This document shows, one piece after another, positions 33,113 to 41,505 of a stretch of DNA of 42,803 nt. Under the pieces are notes generated by a model. It had not been told where the DNA came from. It made no database searches and saw only the letters and a program-made list of their open reading frames with translations. The DNA lies in the NCBI GenBank assembly GCA_026710565.1, contig JAPOQV010000181.1, positions 1 through 42,803 on the forward strand, in the 5' to 3' direction. The translations under genes were made by a program, and so were the position numbers. This DNA is from Spirochaetaceae bacterium. Its GTDB lineage: Bacteria; Spirochaetota; Spirochaetia; SZUA-6; Bin103. Within the stretch, counting starts at the first letter, position 1; the number at the start of each line of letters is the position of its first letter.

Positions 33113-34764
33113 AGGGCGATTCCCCAGGGGTCCCCGAGACCGGTGGTCACCACGTCTTCGACGCCGGTGCCGTCCAGGTTCGCGCGCCGGATCGTATCCG
33201 TTCCCCAGTCCGTCCAGTACATCTTCCGATCGGTGACGTCCAGGGCAATTCCCTGTGGATTCAGCAATCCGCCGGTGACCAGGTCCTCGACGTCGGAGCC
33301 GTCGAGGTTGGCGCGCTGGATGCGGTCGGTCCTGCGGTCCGTCCAGTACATCTTGCCGCCGACGGGATCCACGGCGATCCCCTGCGGATCCGAAAGGCCG
33401 GTCGTCACCAGGTCTTCGACGCCCGTGCCGTCCAGGTTGGCGCGCTGGATCATTCCCGTGCCCGGGTCGGTCCAGTACATCTTGCCGGCGGTGACGTCCA
33501 GGGCGATCCCGCGCGGGTAGACCAGGCCGGTGACCAGGGTCTCCACGTTCGATCCGTCCAGGTCGGCGCGCTGGATGCTGTCCGCCGAAGAAGTGGTCGC
33601 CGATTCCGTCCAGTACATCTTGCCGCCGGCGACATCCAGCGCGATGTCGTGGGCGCCGGACATGCCCCTGACCCGGAGGACTTCGCCGCCGGTGCCGTCC
33701 AGGTCGAACCGGCGGATTTCGTTCGCCCCTGCGCCGGTGGGGTAGTGGTCGACCGCATAGATCTTGCCGGCGGTGATGTCCAGAGCGATTCCGCGCGGGT
33801 CCGCCAGTCCCATGCCGACGAGGGGTTCCACGCCGGTCCCGTCCAGGTTGGCGCGCTGGATCCCGGTCAAGATGTCGGTCCAGTACATCCTGCCGGCCGC
33901 GACGTCGAGCGCGATCTCGTAGGGGGCTTGCACGCCGTTGGTGAGAACATCCTCGATTTCGGAGCCGTCGAGGTTGGCGCGCTGGATCTTGCCCAGTTCC
34001 TGGTCCGTCCAGTAGATCTTGCCGGCTGCGAGATCGAGTGCGATCCCGTCGCGCCGGGAGCCCCCTGTCGTCGTGACCAGGTCCTCCACACCGGAGCCGT
34101 CGAGATTGGCGCGCTGGATCTTGTCCGTGAGCCGGTCCGCCCAGTACAGCTTGCCGGCGGCGGCGTCGAGGGCGATACCGCGGGGACTGAGCAGTCCCGC
34201 GATCACGACATCCTCCACGTCCGAACCGTCCAGGTTGGCGCGCTGGATCTTCTCCGTGCCGGCGTCCGTCCAGTAGATCTTGCCGGCGGCGACATCGAGG
34301 GCGATTCCGTATGGGTTGTCCAACGACGTGACGACCACGTCTTCGATCCCGGAGCCGTCCAGGTCGGCGCGCCGGATCTTGTTCGCGGCGTAGTCGGTCC
34401 AGTACATCTTGCCGCGACCCACGTCCAGGGCGATCCCGTTCGGCCGCGCGGTGCGTACCAGGGTCTCGACCCCCGTGCCGTCCAGGTTGGCCCGCTGGAT
34501 TCCCACCTCCCAGTCGGCCCAGTACATCTTGCCGTCGGCGACCGCCAACGCGATGCCGTACGGCTCGACCAGGCCCTGGGGCAGGTCTTCGGCGCCGGAG
34601 CCATCCAGTTGGGCGCGGGCGATCGTGTTCAGTCCGGCGTCCGTCCAGTAGATCCTGGCGGCCGACGGCGGATCGGTGTCGGGAGCCATGCCGCTGCAGC
34701 CGGCGGCCAGCAGTCCGAGCGCGGCGATCACGACGAACGGAAGGTTCCGGAGTCTCGGTTTCAC
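33100..34764 (-). CDS. YWTD-repeat beta-propeller lipoprotein (12 repeats)
   Basis: The protein (554 aa) starts at GTG with KPRLRNLPFVVIAALGLLAA, a lipoprotein signal ending in the lipobox LAAGC (Cys23), so it should be anchored to a membrane outside the cytoplasm. The rest is twelve repeats of about 43 residues, each built on MYWTD...IQRANLDGTGVEDL...GIALDVAAGK. YWTD (LDL-receptor-type) propellers have six blades, so twelve repeats imply two propellers in tandem. Repeats 8 and 9 are the most divergent (IYAVDHYPTG; MYWTESATTS). The role is unknown; ligand binding at the cell surface is the usual inference. TATCCT lies 7 nt before the GTG. Confidence 0.88.
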   Translation of the reverse strand: MKPRLRNLPFVVIAALGLLAAGCSGMAPDTDPPSAARIYWTDAGLNTIARAQLDGSGAEDLPQGLVEPYGIALAVADGKMYWADWEVGIQRANLDGTGVETLVRTARPNGIALDVGRGKMYWTDYAANKIRRADLDGSGIEDVVVTSLDNPYGIALDVAAGKIYWTDAGTEKIQRANLDGSDVEDVVIAGLLSPRGIALDAAAGKLYWADRLTDKIQRANLDGSGVEDLVTTTGGSRRDGIALDLAAGKIYWTDQELGKIQRANLDGSEIEDVLTNGVQAPYEIALDVAAGRMYWTDILTGIQRANLDGTGVEPLVGMGLADPRGIALDITAGKIYAVDHYPTGAGANEIRRFDLDGTGGEVLRVRGMSGAHDIALDVAGGKMYWTESATTSSADSIQRADLDGSNVETLVTGLVYPRGIALDVTAGKMYWTDPGTGMIQRANLDGTGVEDLVTTGLSDPQGIAVDPVGGKMYWTDRRTDRIQRANLDGSDVEDLVTGGLLNPQGIALDVTDRKMYWTDWGTDTIRRANLDGTGVEDVVTTGLGDPWGIALYLP

Positions 34765-34771
34765 GGGCGGC

Positions 34772-34777
34772 AGGATA
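34772..34777 (-). promoter_or_regulatory. -10 element, leaderless type
   Basis: TATCCT on the minus strand, 7 nt before the GTG at 34764 of the YWTD lipoprotein. Confidence 0.45.
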
Positions 34778-34804
34778 GGGTCTCGGCGAGAGGGGTACAA
34801 GCGA

Positions 34805-34823
34805 ACCGACGTGGTCCGTCGGT
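34805..34823. repeat. Inverted repeat ACCGACG / CGTCGGT
   Basis: Perfect 7-bp arms with a 5-nt spacer in the region between the divergent lipoprotein and antitoxin genes. It could be a regulator site for either gene. Confidence 0.4.
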
Positions 34824-34849
34824 CGCTGCAACGCTTCAGGAAAATGTGC

Positions 34850-34855
34850 TACGTT
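34850..34855 (+). promoter_or_regulatory. -10 element of the YefM/UPF0175 antitoxin gene
   Basis: TACGTT preceded by TGC. It lies directly before a palindrome, and the expected transcript would start within the palindrome with a leader of about 20 nt. Confidence 0.4.
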
Positions 34856-34867
34856 TTGTCGCGACAA
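34856..34867. promoter_or_regulatory. Palindromic putative operator TTGTCGCGACAA
   Basis: A perfect 12-bp palindrome immediately downstream of the -10 hexamer and 17 nt before the antitoxin ATG. Its position fits an autoregulatory site for a YefM/Phd-type antitoxin. Confidence 0.5.
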
Positions 34868-34883
34868 CAGATGAGGGGATGCG

Positions 34884-35219
34884 ATGGTTCGGAAACTTGA
34901 GGTGTTCTCGGTACGTGATCTCAGGCTGCGCTCGAGCGAGCTGGTGCGTGAAGCGGAGGCCGGCCAGGTATCGGTCATCACCAAACGGGGCAAACCTGCC
35001 GTGGTGGCCGTGCCATTCGGAAGCCGTCTGGTCGATCTGGGTCTCGACAAGGATCTGGCACTCGCTCTCTTCGAGCAAGGACTCATCACCCTGGCGAAAG
35101 CCGCGAAGCTTGCGGGCGTCACGCAGGATGTGTTCATGGACCTGATGGCGGAGGCCGGCTCGGTCGCCGTCGATTACCCTCCCGAGGAGTTGACGGACGA
35201 GCTCAGCATCCAGATTTGA
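34884..35219 (+). CDS. Antitoxin: YefM/Phd domain fused to UPF0175 domain
   Basis: The 111-aa protein has two recognisable parts. Residues 1-50 (VFSVRDLRLRSSELVREAEA, then VITKRGKPAVVAVPF) are a Phd/YefM antitoxin DNA-binding domain. Residues 52-105 (LALALFEQGLITLAKAAKLA, then GVTQDVFMDLMAEAG and PPEELTDEL) match UPF0175, a family usually encoded as a separate small protein next to DUF3368 PIN-like genes. Here both are one chain. GAGGGG precedes the ATG, and a palindrome lies upstream. The stop overlaps the start of the DUF3368 gene as TTGA, confirming the pair as one module. Codon use looks less GC-rich than in neighbouring genes, which may indicate transfer. Confidence 0.82.
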   Translation: MVRKLEVFSVRDLRLRSSELVREAEAGQVSVITKRGKPAVVAVPFGSRLVDLGLDKDLALALFEQGLITLAKAAKLAGVTQDVFMDLMAEAGSVAVDYPPEELTDELSIQI

Positions 35220-35707
35220 TCTCGCAGATCGTGTCCGATGCCGGTCCGCTGATCGCGCTGTCGCGGATCGACCGGCTGTCGCTGCTGCCGGAACTGTTCG
35301 GCTCGGTGATAGCTCCCGAGGTCGTGTTTGGCGAGCTTCGCCTGCATGAACCGCGTCCTGGCGTAGCGCCACGTGCCGAGGCCGTACGCAAGGGCACTTG
35401 GCTACGGTCCATGACGCCCCCGGAAGGCCGCACGATCCCGGGGCTTGGGGCAGGTGAATCCATGGCTGTCCGCCTCGCTCAGCACCTGCTGTGTCCGCTG
35501 TTGATCGACGAGCGCCGCGGACGCGCCACTGCACGGTACCGCGGTGTCGCGGTGATCGGCACGGGACGCGTCCTCATCGCGGCAAAGGAACGGGGTTCGA
35601 TCGACTCGGTGTCCGATGCTCTGGACGCTCTGAGAGAGGCCGGCTATCGGCTCTCGGACGGGATCCGTTCACAACTGATCGCCATCGCCGGAGAATCCGC
35701 ACCGTAG
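35216..35707 (+). CDS. DUF3368 PIN-like putative toxin
   Basis: The protein (163 aa) starts at TTG, whose last two bases form the antitoxin TGA. It reads VSDAGPLIALSRIDRLSLLP (first acidic residue of the PIN-like fold), IAPEVVFGELRL, LGAGESMAVRLAQH and LLIDERRGRATARYRGVAVI. These are the DUF3368 signature blocks, with Asp and Glu at the PIN-type positions. The family is predicted to be ribonuclease toxins partnered by UPF0175 proteins, which is what is encoded upstream. An in-frame GTG at 35229 is an alternative start but would leave a very short N-terminus. The protein appears complete. Confidence 0.85.
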   Translation: MISQIVSDAGPLIALSRIDRLSLLPELFGSVIAPEVVFGELRLHEPRPGVAPRAEAVRKGTWLRSMTPPEGRTIPGLGAGESMAVRLAQHLLCPLLIDERRGRATARYRGVAVIGTGRVLIAAKERGSIDSVSDALDALREAGYRLSDGIRSQLIAIAGESAP

Positions 35708-35729
35708 AGAGATGCGGCGCCGCGACAGG

Positions 35730-36416
35730 TTACGTGCGGGCGAACAGGTAGGAGCGGCTGCTTTTTCCGACGACGGAGAGGGCGCCCATGTGCCGGAGCG
35801 CGTAGGTCATCTCGCCGGCGGCGGCCGCGGAGATGCCCGCTGCGGCGGCCAGCGACCGATTGGTGAACGGCTCCGGCAGACGCGCCGGCAGCAGGCGTGC
35901 CAAGTCGGCGGGCGTGCGAAAGCGGCGCCGGCCGCACACCTCCAGCAGCCGCGTGTCCAGCACGCTGATGCCGCGGCGGCGCCAGCTTCCGCGGCCGTCG
36001 GCGCAGCGCAGCTCCTCAACGTCCACCAGCAGCACTTCCAGCGTGAAGTTGGGATCGCCCATCAGGTGCGGGATCCGGACCAGCTCCGCGAACAGGTCAC
36101 GGTAGGAGCCCCGTTTGGGGGACAGCCGCCGGCGCAGGACTCGTCCGCGCTCGTCGGTGGTGACGATCCACTTGCGCTGCGCGATCGGGAAGACCAGGCG
36201 CACGCGGTTGCCGTCCACCAGGCTGGTCAGCTTGCGCTTGAGCTTCGCGAAGCCGCGGGTCTGGATCTCGATCAGGGTGCCGGGGGGGCGCACAAGGTCG
36301 ATCACGTAGCCTTCCATCGGCACCTCGACCCGGTCGCGCGGCAGCGCGTACCAGGACTTCAGCCCCGCGTGCAGCGACCGTTCGCGCAACTCGCCGATGC
36401 TGGTTGCGTGCTCCAC
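35730..36416 (-). CDS. Uncharacterised protein, possible PD-(D/E)XK-like nuclease with C-terminal winged helix
   Basis: The protein (228 aa) is of a type usually annotated as hypothetical. Residues 1-115 contain LHAGLKSWYALPRDRVEVPM, EGYVIDLVRPPGTLIEIQT, then KLKRKLTSLVDGNRVRLVFP and KWIVTTDERG. The spaced D...ExQ arrangement (VIDLV; EIQT) resembles a restriction-endonuclease-like core with Q in place of K. Residues 165-225 (RSLAAAAGISAAAAGEMTYA, ALRHMGALSVVGK) look like a winged helix. The start is a GTG 4 nt after TAGGGT; no Shine-Dalgarno sequence is seen. It lies between the DUF3368 pair and the MoxR operon, transcribed with the latter. The function is unknown. Confidence 0.65.
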   Translation of the reverse strand: MEHATSIGELRERSLHAGLKSWYALPRDRVEVPMEGYVIDLVRPPGTLIEIQTRGFAKLKRKLTSLVDGNRVRLVFPIAQRKWIVTTDERGRVLRRRLSPKRGSYRDLFAELVRIPHLMGDPNFTLEVLLVDVEELRCADGRGSWRRRGISVLDTRLLEVCGRRRFRTPADLARLLPARLPEPFTNRSLAAAAGISAAAAGEMTYALRHMGALSVVGKSSRSYLFART

Positions 36417-36461
36417 ACTTACCCTATCGGCAGACCGTGGCGGCAGCCCGCGCGGGAGGCG

Positions 36462-37691
36462 CTACAGCACCTCCTGCAGCACGTAGAAGTAGTTCTCGTC
36501 CGTGCCGAAGATCAAGAGGTCGCGGGACGCCACCGGGGCGCTCAGCACCGCCCCGTCGAGGTCCATCTCCCACAGCAGCCGGCCGTTGCGCGCTGACAGG
36601 CAGATCAGCCGGGGCGGGCTTCCGGTCCGCGGATCGCCGCGGACGCCGAAGTAGACGCGGGTGCCGGCCACGGTCGGGGCGCTGGAGGTGGGCTGCTCCA
36701 GCGTCACCCGCCACGCCTCCCGGCCGCTGCCGGCGTCGAACGCGCGCACCACCCGGTCGCCGCTGGTGTAGATCACCAGGTTGCGCCACAGCGCCGGCGC
36801 CATGTAGTCCAGCAGCTTGATGTTGTCCCAGAACAGGAGGCCCGGATTGTAGGGGGAGTCCTCGCCGTAGTAGGGCTCCTCCGTCTTGCGCCAGAGCTCG
36901 CGGCCGGTGGTGCGGTCCAGGGCCAGGTAGTTGAGCACCGCCGCGCCGCCGGTGGCGTAGTACATGTTCTGGCCGCGCAGGGCCGGAAACGAATACCAGT
37001 TGACGTACGGGTCGTGGCCGTCGACGAACCACAGGTACGAACGCCGCTCGATGTCGTAGGCGCCGAAGCTCACGCCCCGCTCCGGCGGCGCCGGCGCCCA
37101 GTAGATCACCCCCTCGTACACCTGGAACGTGTGGTAGGACCAGATCGGATTGGGGAGCCGGTGCACCTCGGTGCCGTCCGGGTCCAGGAAGTACGACGAG
37201 CCCCGGTCGCTGGTGAAGATGATCAGGTCCTCGTAGCGCAGGATCAGCGACTGCACCGTGGACTCGGTCTGGAACGACCACACCTCCCGGCCGTCGGCGC
37301 GCGACACCGCGTACACGCGGCCGTCGTTGGACCCGAAGTAGACGTTGTCCTCGTCCGCGTACGGGACCGAGTTGTTCGGTGCGCGCGCCTTGAAGATCCA
37401 GCGCATGTAGCCCGACTCCGCGTCCAGGGCGTAGAAGTTGCCGTCGTCGGCGCCGAAGTAGATCGTGCCGTCATAGACGATCGGCGGATTGAAGGAGGTC
37501 GCCTTCTCGCCCACCTGCAGCGGCAACTGCCACTTGAGGGCCAGCGGCGGAGCGACCGTGGTGGAGGCGACGCCGCGGCCCTGGCGCCCGCGGAACTCCA
37601 GCCAGTCGCCCGCGCTGCAGGCGGTCAGTAGGAGCGACGCGGTTGCGGCGACGGCCGCCGCGATGACCGCGGCCGCGCGGCCCCGGCTCAG
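36462..37691 (-). CDS. PQQ-like beta-propeller lipoprotein, probable CTG start
   Basis: The body of the protein is an eight-blade-type PQQ propeller of repeated strands such as PPIVYDGTIYFGADDGNFYA, LDAESGYMRWIF, DNVYFGSNDGRVYAVSRADG and VYFGVRGDPRTG, as in BamB-like and quinoprotein-like outer proteins. The frame has no ATG, GTG or TTG near the N-terminus. Starting at CTG 37691 gives SRGRAAAVIAAAVAATASLL and the lipobox LLTAC (Cys25), a proper lipoprotein signal. That CTG overlaps the transglutaminase stop as CTGA, matching the overlaps elsewhere in this operon. The length from there is 409 aa. It is the last gene of the MoxR operon; its ligand or partner is unknown. Confidence 0.82.
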   Translation of the reverse strand: MSRGRAAAVIAAAVAATASLLLTACSAGDWLEFRGRQGRGVASTTVAPPLALKWQLPLQVGEKATSFNPPIVYDGTIYFGADDGNFYALDAESGYMRWIFKARAPNNSVPYADEDNVYFGSNDGRVYAVSRADGREVWSFQTESTVQSLILRYEDLIIFTSDRGSSYFLDPDGTEVHRLPNPIWSYHTFQVYEGVIYWAPAPPERGVSFGAYDIERRSYLWFVDGHDPYVNWYSFPALRGQNMYYATGGAAVLNYLALDRTTGRELWRKTEEPYYGEDSPYNPGLLFWDNIKLLDYMAPALWRNLVIYTSGDRVVRAFDAGSGREAWRVTLEQPTSSAPTVAGTRVYFGVRGDPRTGSPPRLICLSARNGRLLWEMDLDGAVLSAPVASRDLLIFGTDENYFYVLQEVL

Positions 37692-40060
37692 CAGGAGAGT
37701 CCCCGCAGGCTGAACCAGCGCTTCATGGCGGCCAGGATGCCGCGGCGGCGCATCCGCCCTGACGCGGCGACGGCGGCGGCGCGCAGGTCCGCGGCGGCGG
37801 CCGCGTCCGGAGGATCGGGCCGGTAGCGAAACGACGTGTAGCGCTCGGCGAAGCCCTGCAACTCGGGATACCGCTCGGCGTATTCGCGGGCGGTCTCCAC
37901 CGGTGCCTTGACCGCGTAGCCGTCGGCGGCCAGCCGCATGTACAGCAGCGACGCCCGCGACCGCAGCCCGTGGCGGGTGGGACTGCGGGCGGCCAGGGCC
38001 AGCAGCCCTTCGCGGCCGTAGCGCCACGCATACGCGCCGCAAACGCCGCCGATGGCCAGCGCGCCGGCCAGGCGCGCGACGAGCAGCCACGGAAAGCGGA
38101 AGTCGCGGTCGAGGCGGTCCTCGATCTGGATGATCGGGATGACGATGTCCTGGCCCGCCGCGCTCAACTCGGGCGGCGGCGGGATCGCGTATTGGGTGGT
38201 CTCGAAGTCCACCCAGCCGTAATCGGGCAGGTAGAACTGCGTCCAGGAGTGGCGGTGTGCGGTGGTGATCAGGAAGAGTTCGTCGAGCGGGAACTCCTGC
38301 AACGGCTCGATGACCTCGCGCAGGCTCTGCAGGCCGCGCCGGTGCACGTCGGTCTGCAGGCTCTCGGTGCCGAGCCAGCCCGTCACCACGCGGGTGGGAA
38401 TGCCGGCGATGCGTCCCAGGACGGCGCTCGTGTTGGAGAACTCCGTGCAGTCCCCGGAGCGGGTCTCGAAGAGGAACACCTCCAGGTGGTCGACCGACAC
38501 GTCGTCGGTGAAGCCGATCTCGTACTGGCAGGTGTCGAAGGAGCGCAGGATCGCGTCGATCCGGTCGTAGTAGCCGGCGGCGCCGGCGGTGACCTCGGCG
38601 GCGTACTGCTCGAACCGTGCCAGCGTTTCGCCGGTGAGCGGTACCTCCAGGTAGGGTTCCAGGGCATTCCGCTCAACCGGGGAAAGGTCGCCCAGGCGCT
38701 GCCACTGGTTCGGCCCGGTGGCGCTGACGCGAGACACCGTGCGATAGGAAAGGTCGAACGGGTGATAGAGCCGGTTCTGGATGGTCGGCTCGATCGTGTA
38801 CGGCCGGTAGGGCATGACCCGATCGGAGATCGATGACAGGAAGTAGTACTCGCGCTCCTCTCGCCGGCGATCCGGCAGCCGCAGCACGTCGACCCACGTG
38901 GTCAGCAGGCGCTGGTTCACCAACTCGTTGAGCGGCTCGTCGAGGCTGAAGGAGAAGCCCCCTTCGGGATGGAGGTCGGCGAAGTAGCCGTCGGCCGCGT
39001 ACACCGGATCGGTGGCGCTGGCGATCACCATGCGGGCGTACTGCCTGCCCTCCCCGTCGCCGTCGCCCTCCTCGCCCTCGCCGTCGCCTTCCTCGCCTGA
39101 GTCCTGGCCCTGGCCGCCGCCTTGCTGGCCTTGCGCGCCCTGTTCTCCCTGCTCTCCCTGCTGACCCTGACCGCCGCCCGACGAACCCTCGCCGGAGCCG
39201 GCGGCCGAGTCGTTCCAGCGCTCCGCCGGGATGCCTTCCAGGCGCTGTTGGCTCTCGGCCTCGGTCTGACCCTCGCCCTGTCCCCCCTGTTCTCCCTGTT
39301 GGCCGGCGCTGCCCTGACCGCCGCTCTGCGGCTCCTCCCCCTGCCGGGGGTCGATCGGACGCAGGTTGCCTCCCGGCGGTCCGGAGCTGTCCGCACCGAT
39401 CGGCTGCGGCTCGGGACGTGCCACCTCGTTCAGGCCGTTGAAGGCGATGCGATTGGTCACGAAATCGGGCGGCAGCAGCACGCCCAGGACGATGCCGACC
39501 GGCAGCGCCCCAGCCAGGAACGTGGCCAGCTCCCGCCGCCGGTTGCGTCCGCCGGACTCGGGAAAGGCGGCCAGGTAGAGCGCCAGGGCGTGCAGCAGGA
39601 AGCCGCAGGTGATCATCACCACGAGCACCGTGGTGATCTGCGTGCTCTCCTCGGCGATCACGTCGGACGCGCGCGAGAACCGCAGCAGCTTCAGGAGGAC
39701 GAATCCGACGAACAGCAGTTCAGCCGCGGCGACGAGGTGGCCGTGCTCGCGGCCGTGGAAGACCACGGCGGTAAGCACGAACGCGGCGAGCCCCACGCCG
39801 AGCACGGTCAGGCCCGTGGTGTCCAGGCCGGGACCCGCGACGGCCGCCAGCGCGGCCAGCCCGACCGCCGCCGCCAGCCAGTACGAGAGCCGCAGCCGCG
39901 GGGGCTTCAGGAAGGCGGCCAGCGCCATCTCCAGCGGCACCAGTGCGAACCACGTCACCCAGCCGACCCGGTCGTAGGAGATGGTCACCGCCGGGTGCAC
40001 GATCGGGATCGCGATCGCGACCAGGTAGACCAGCAGGCGGGTGGAAAACAGCAACGTCAT
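37688..40060 (-). CDS. Transglutaminase-like membrane protein (TgpA/DUF3488 type)
   Basis: A 790-aa membrane protein. The N-terminal ~215 residues carry several hydrophobic helices (LVYLVAIAIPIVHPAV, VLVVMITCGFLLHALALYLA). About 240-345 is a Gly/Gln/Glu-rich low-complexity stretch, presumably a flexible extracytoplasmic linker. The transglutaminase core follows, with Cys in FETRSGDCTEFSN, His in TTAHRHSWTQFY and Asp in YGWVDFETT, a complete catalytic triad. Another helix (LAGALAIGGVCGAYAW) precedes a C-terminal cytoplasmic tail. The order MoxR-DUF58-transglutaminase is a widespread conserved set of unknown physiological role. ATGA overlaps link it to the DUF58 gene upstream. Confidence 0.9.
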   Translation of the reverse strand: MTLLFSTRLLVYLVAIAIPIVHPAVTISYDRVGWVTWFALVPLEMALAAFLKPPRLRLSYWLAAAVGLAALAAVAGPGLDTTGLTVLGVGLAAFVLTAVVFHGREHGHLVAAAELLFVGFVLLKLLRFSRASDVIAEESTQITTVLVVMITCGFLLHALALYLAAFPESGGRNRRRELATFLAGALPVGIVLGVLLPPDFVTNRIAFNGLNEVARPEPQPIGADSSGPPGGNLRPIDPRQGEEPQSGGQGSAGQQGEQGGQGEGQTEAESQQRLEGIPAERWNDSAAGSGEGSSGGGQGQQGEQGEQGAQGQQGGGQGQDSGEEGDGEGEEGDGDGEGRQYARMVIASATDPVYAADGYFADLHPEGGFSFSLDEPLNELVNQRLLTTWVDVLRLPDRRREEREYYFLSSISDRVMPYRPYTIEPTIQNRLYHPFDLSYRTVSRVSATGPNQWQRLGDLSPVERNALEPYLEVPLTGETLARFEQYAAEVTAGAAGYYDRIDAILRSFDTCQYEIGFTDDVSVDHLEVFLFETRSGDCTEFSNTSAVLGRIAGIPTRVVTGWLGTESLQTDVHRRGLQSLREVIEPLQEFPLDELFLITTAHRHSWTQFYLPDYGWVDFETTQYAIPPPPELSAAGQDIVIPIIQIEDRLDRDFRFPWLLVARLAGALAIGGVCGAYAWRYGREGLLALAARSPTRHGLRSRASLLYMRLAADGYAVKAPVETAREYAERYPELQGFAERYTSFRYRPDPPDAAAAADLRAAAVAASGRMRRRGILAAMKRWFSLRGLSC

Positions 40061-41505
40061 GACAGGCAGACCTCCAGCGGTTCATCCTCGACGTGGACGT
40101 TCGGGCCTCTGACGGAAGGGCCGAGCATGAGGCGCTCGCGGCGCAGCGCCCACGCGCCGGGCAGGAACGGCGACCCGGTCCGAACGCTCCCGGGCGGCCG
40201 CAGCAGCGGCAGCCGGATGCGGTCGGCGCCCTCGGTGTCCGGCGCCGCCTTCCGTGGCAGCACGGCCGAAACGGTGCGATACAGGTGCACGGCGGTGTCG
40301 CCGAGCCGAGCGACGTGCCGGGCCAGGCCGGCGTCGAACGCGGTGGTGAAGATGAACAGCTCGTGCGGCTGCACGCCGCTGGGGTGCTCGGGCGCCGGGG
40401 TGTAGGTGATGGAGGAGAGCGCGCGGGCCAGCTCGTCGATGTCGTCGTCGGTGTCCACCTCGTGCTCGCCTTCACCGGTCGTGACGCGGAAGGTGAAGTC
40501 CTCGTGCTCGGCCTTGACCGCGCGCAGGAACGCCAGCAGCCAGCTCTTCAGGTAGTTGAGGTGGAACACCGAGTCCAGCGTCTCCCGCCCCGGCGGCCGG
40601 AAGTGGCGAAGCTCCACGTGCAGCAGCCGCGTCTGCTGCTGGCTCACGGGGGAGATGCGGGTGATTAGCTCGCCGGCGCGGCTGGAGGCCTTCCAGTTGA
40701 TGTCCTTGAGCCGGTCGCCCGGCTCGTATTCACGCATGTAGTAGCGCTCTTCGTCGGACGCGCGCCGCCGCTGCGTGGTGTCGTCGCCCACGGCCGCGTC
40801 GATGCGCGGCGCCGAACGCATGGCCAGCGGCGCCGGACGCACCGCCAGCACCCGCCGCTCGTCGCGTCCCGGCAGGTGGCTGCGGGTAAGGCCGAACACG
40901 TCGCGTACGGCCAGCCGGGCTCTCAGCGCAAGCTCGCCACAGACCGGCAGCTCCAGGTGCAGGGGCAGCTCCTCCGACGCCGAGGAGACTTCCGCTCGCA
41001 CGTGCACGGCGGCGCCGGTGCCGGCGCGCAGGCGGCCGGAGACCCGAGCGTGCAGTCGGAAGAAGTAGTGCGGCCGTCCGGCGCCCGCCGCCTTGAGGTC
41101 CAGGACGCCCGCGGTACGGGCCGAAAGCGGCCGGCCGCTGTCCCATGCAAGATTCACGGCGGCCATGCGGCGCGCCTGCAGGCGGCCGTCGGCGGCCAGC
41201 ACCGCCAGCACCAGGACGGCGGCGCCGGCGAGGACGAACTCGTAGCCGTTGTCGGTTGCAAACGCGCTGCCCGCCAGGTAGCCGGCGGCGGCCAGCAGGG
41301 CGGTGCCTATCAGGGTGAAGGGGTAGTAGCGCAGCGCCGCGCGCAACGTGGTCCATCCCGGGCTCGACGGCGCCGGCCCACGGCGCAGGAGGCGGGAGGC
41401 GATCAGCCGGTCGCGGAGCGTCGGCGAGCGGCGGTCCGGCGCTTCGTGCGCGGAGAACGGTCCGGGGCGTGCGGAAGCGGGGCGCGCGGCAGGGGCGATG
41501 GCCAT
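40057..41505 (-). CDS. DUF58 domain protein
   Basis: The protein (482 aa) has two hydrophobic segments near residues 60-100 (YYPFTLIGTALLAAAGYLAG; FVLAGAAVLVLAVLAA). A beta-rich region follows, then the DUF58 signature REYEPGDRLKDINWKASSR, after which a von Willebrand A-like fold is expected. DUF58 proteins are encoded next to MoxR ATPases and are thought to be their partners. The ATG overlaps the MoxR stop by one base (TGATG), and the stop overlaps the transglutaminase start as ATGA. The N-terminal ~45 residues are Ala/Pro/Arg-rich and not conserved, so a later start cannot be excluded. Confidence 0.9.
   Translation of the reverse strand: MAIAPAARPASARPGPFSAHEAPDRRSPTLRDRLIASRLLRRGPAPSSPGWTTLRAALRYYPFTLIGTALLAAAGYLAGSAFATDNGYEFVLAGAAVLVLAVLAADGRLQARRMAAVNLAWDSGRPLSARTAGVLDLKAAGAGRPHYFFRLHARVSGRLRAGTGAAVHVRAEVSSASEELPLHLELPVCGELALRARLAVRDVFGLTRSHLPGRDERRVLAVRPAPLAMRSAPRIDAAVGDDTTQRRRASDEERYYMREYEPGDRLKDINWKASSRAGELITRISPVSQQQTRLLHVELRHFRPPGRETLDSVFHLNYLKSWLLAFLRAVKAEHEDFTFRVTTGEGEHEVDTDDDIDELARALSSITYTPAPEHPSGVQPHELFIFTTAFDAGLARHVARLGDTAVHLYRTVSAVLPRKAAPDTEGADRIRLPLLRPPGSVRTGSPFLPGAWALRRERLMLGPSVRGPNVHVEDEPLEVCLS

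Noticed and set aside
33100..34700. Regular ~129-bp DNA repeats that might suggest a satellite or CRISPR-like array
   Set aside because: The period equals one YWTD protein repeat, the units diverge at third positions, and there are no short identical repeats with unique spacers.
32692..34870. Long plus-strand open frame with repeated VQVGALD-like units across the YWTD gene
   Set aside because: It is the antisense shadow of the YWTD repeats. The coding frame is the minus strand, which has a lipobox and recognisable repeats.
38939..39340. GC-rich low-complexity run rich in CCCTG/CTGTTC-type repeats
   Set aside because: It is the coding sequence for the Gly/Gln/Glu-rich linker of the transglutaminase protein, in frame and without stops.
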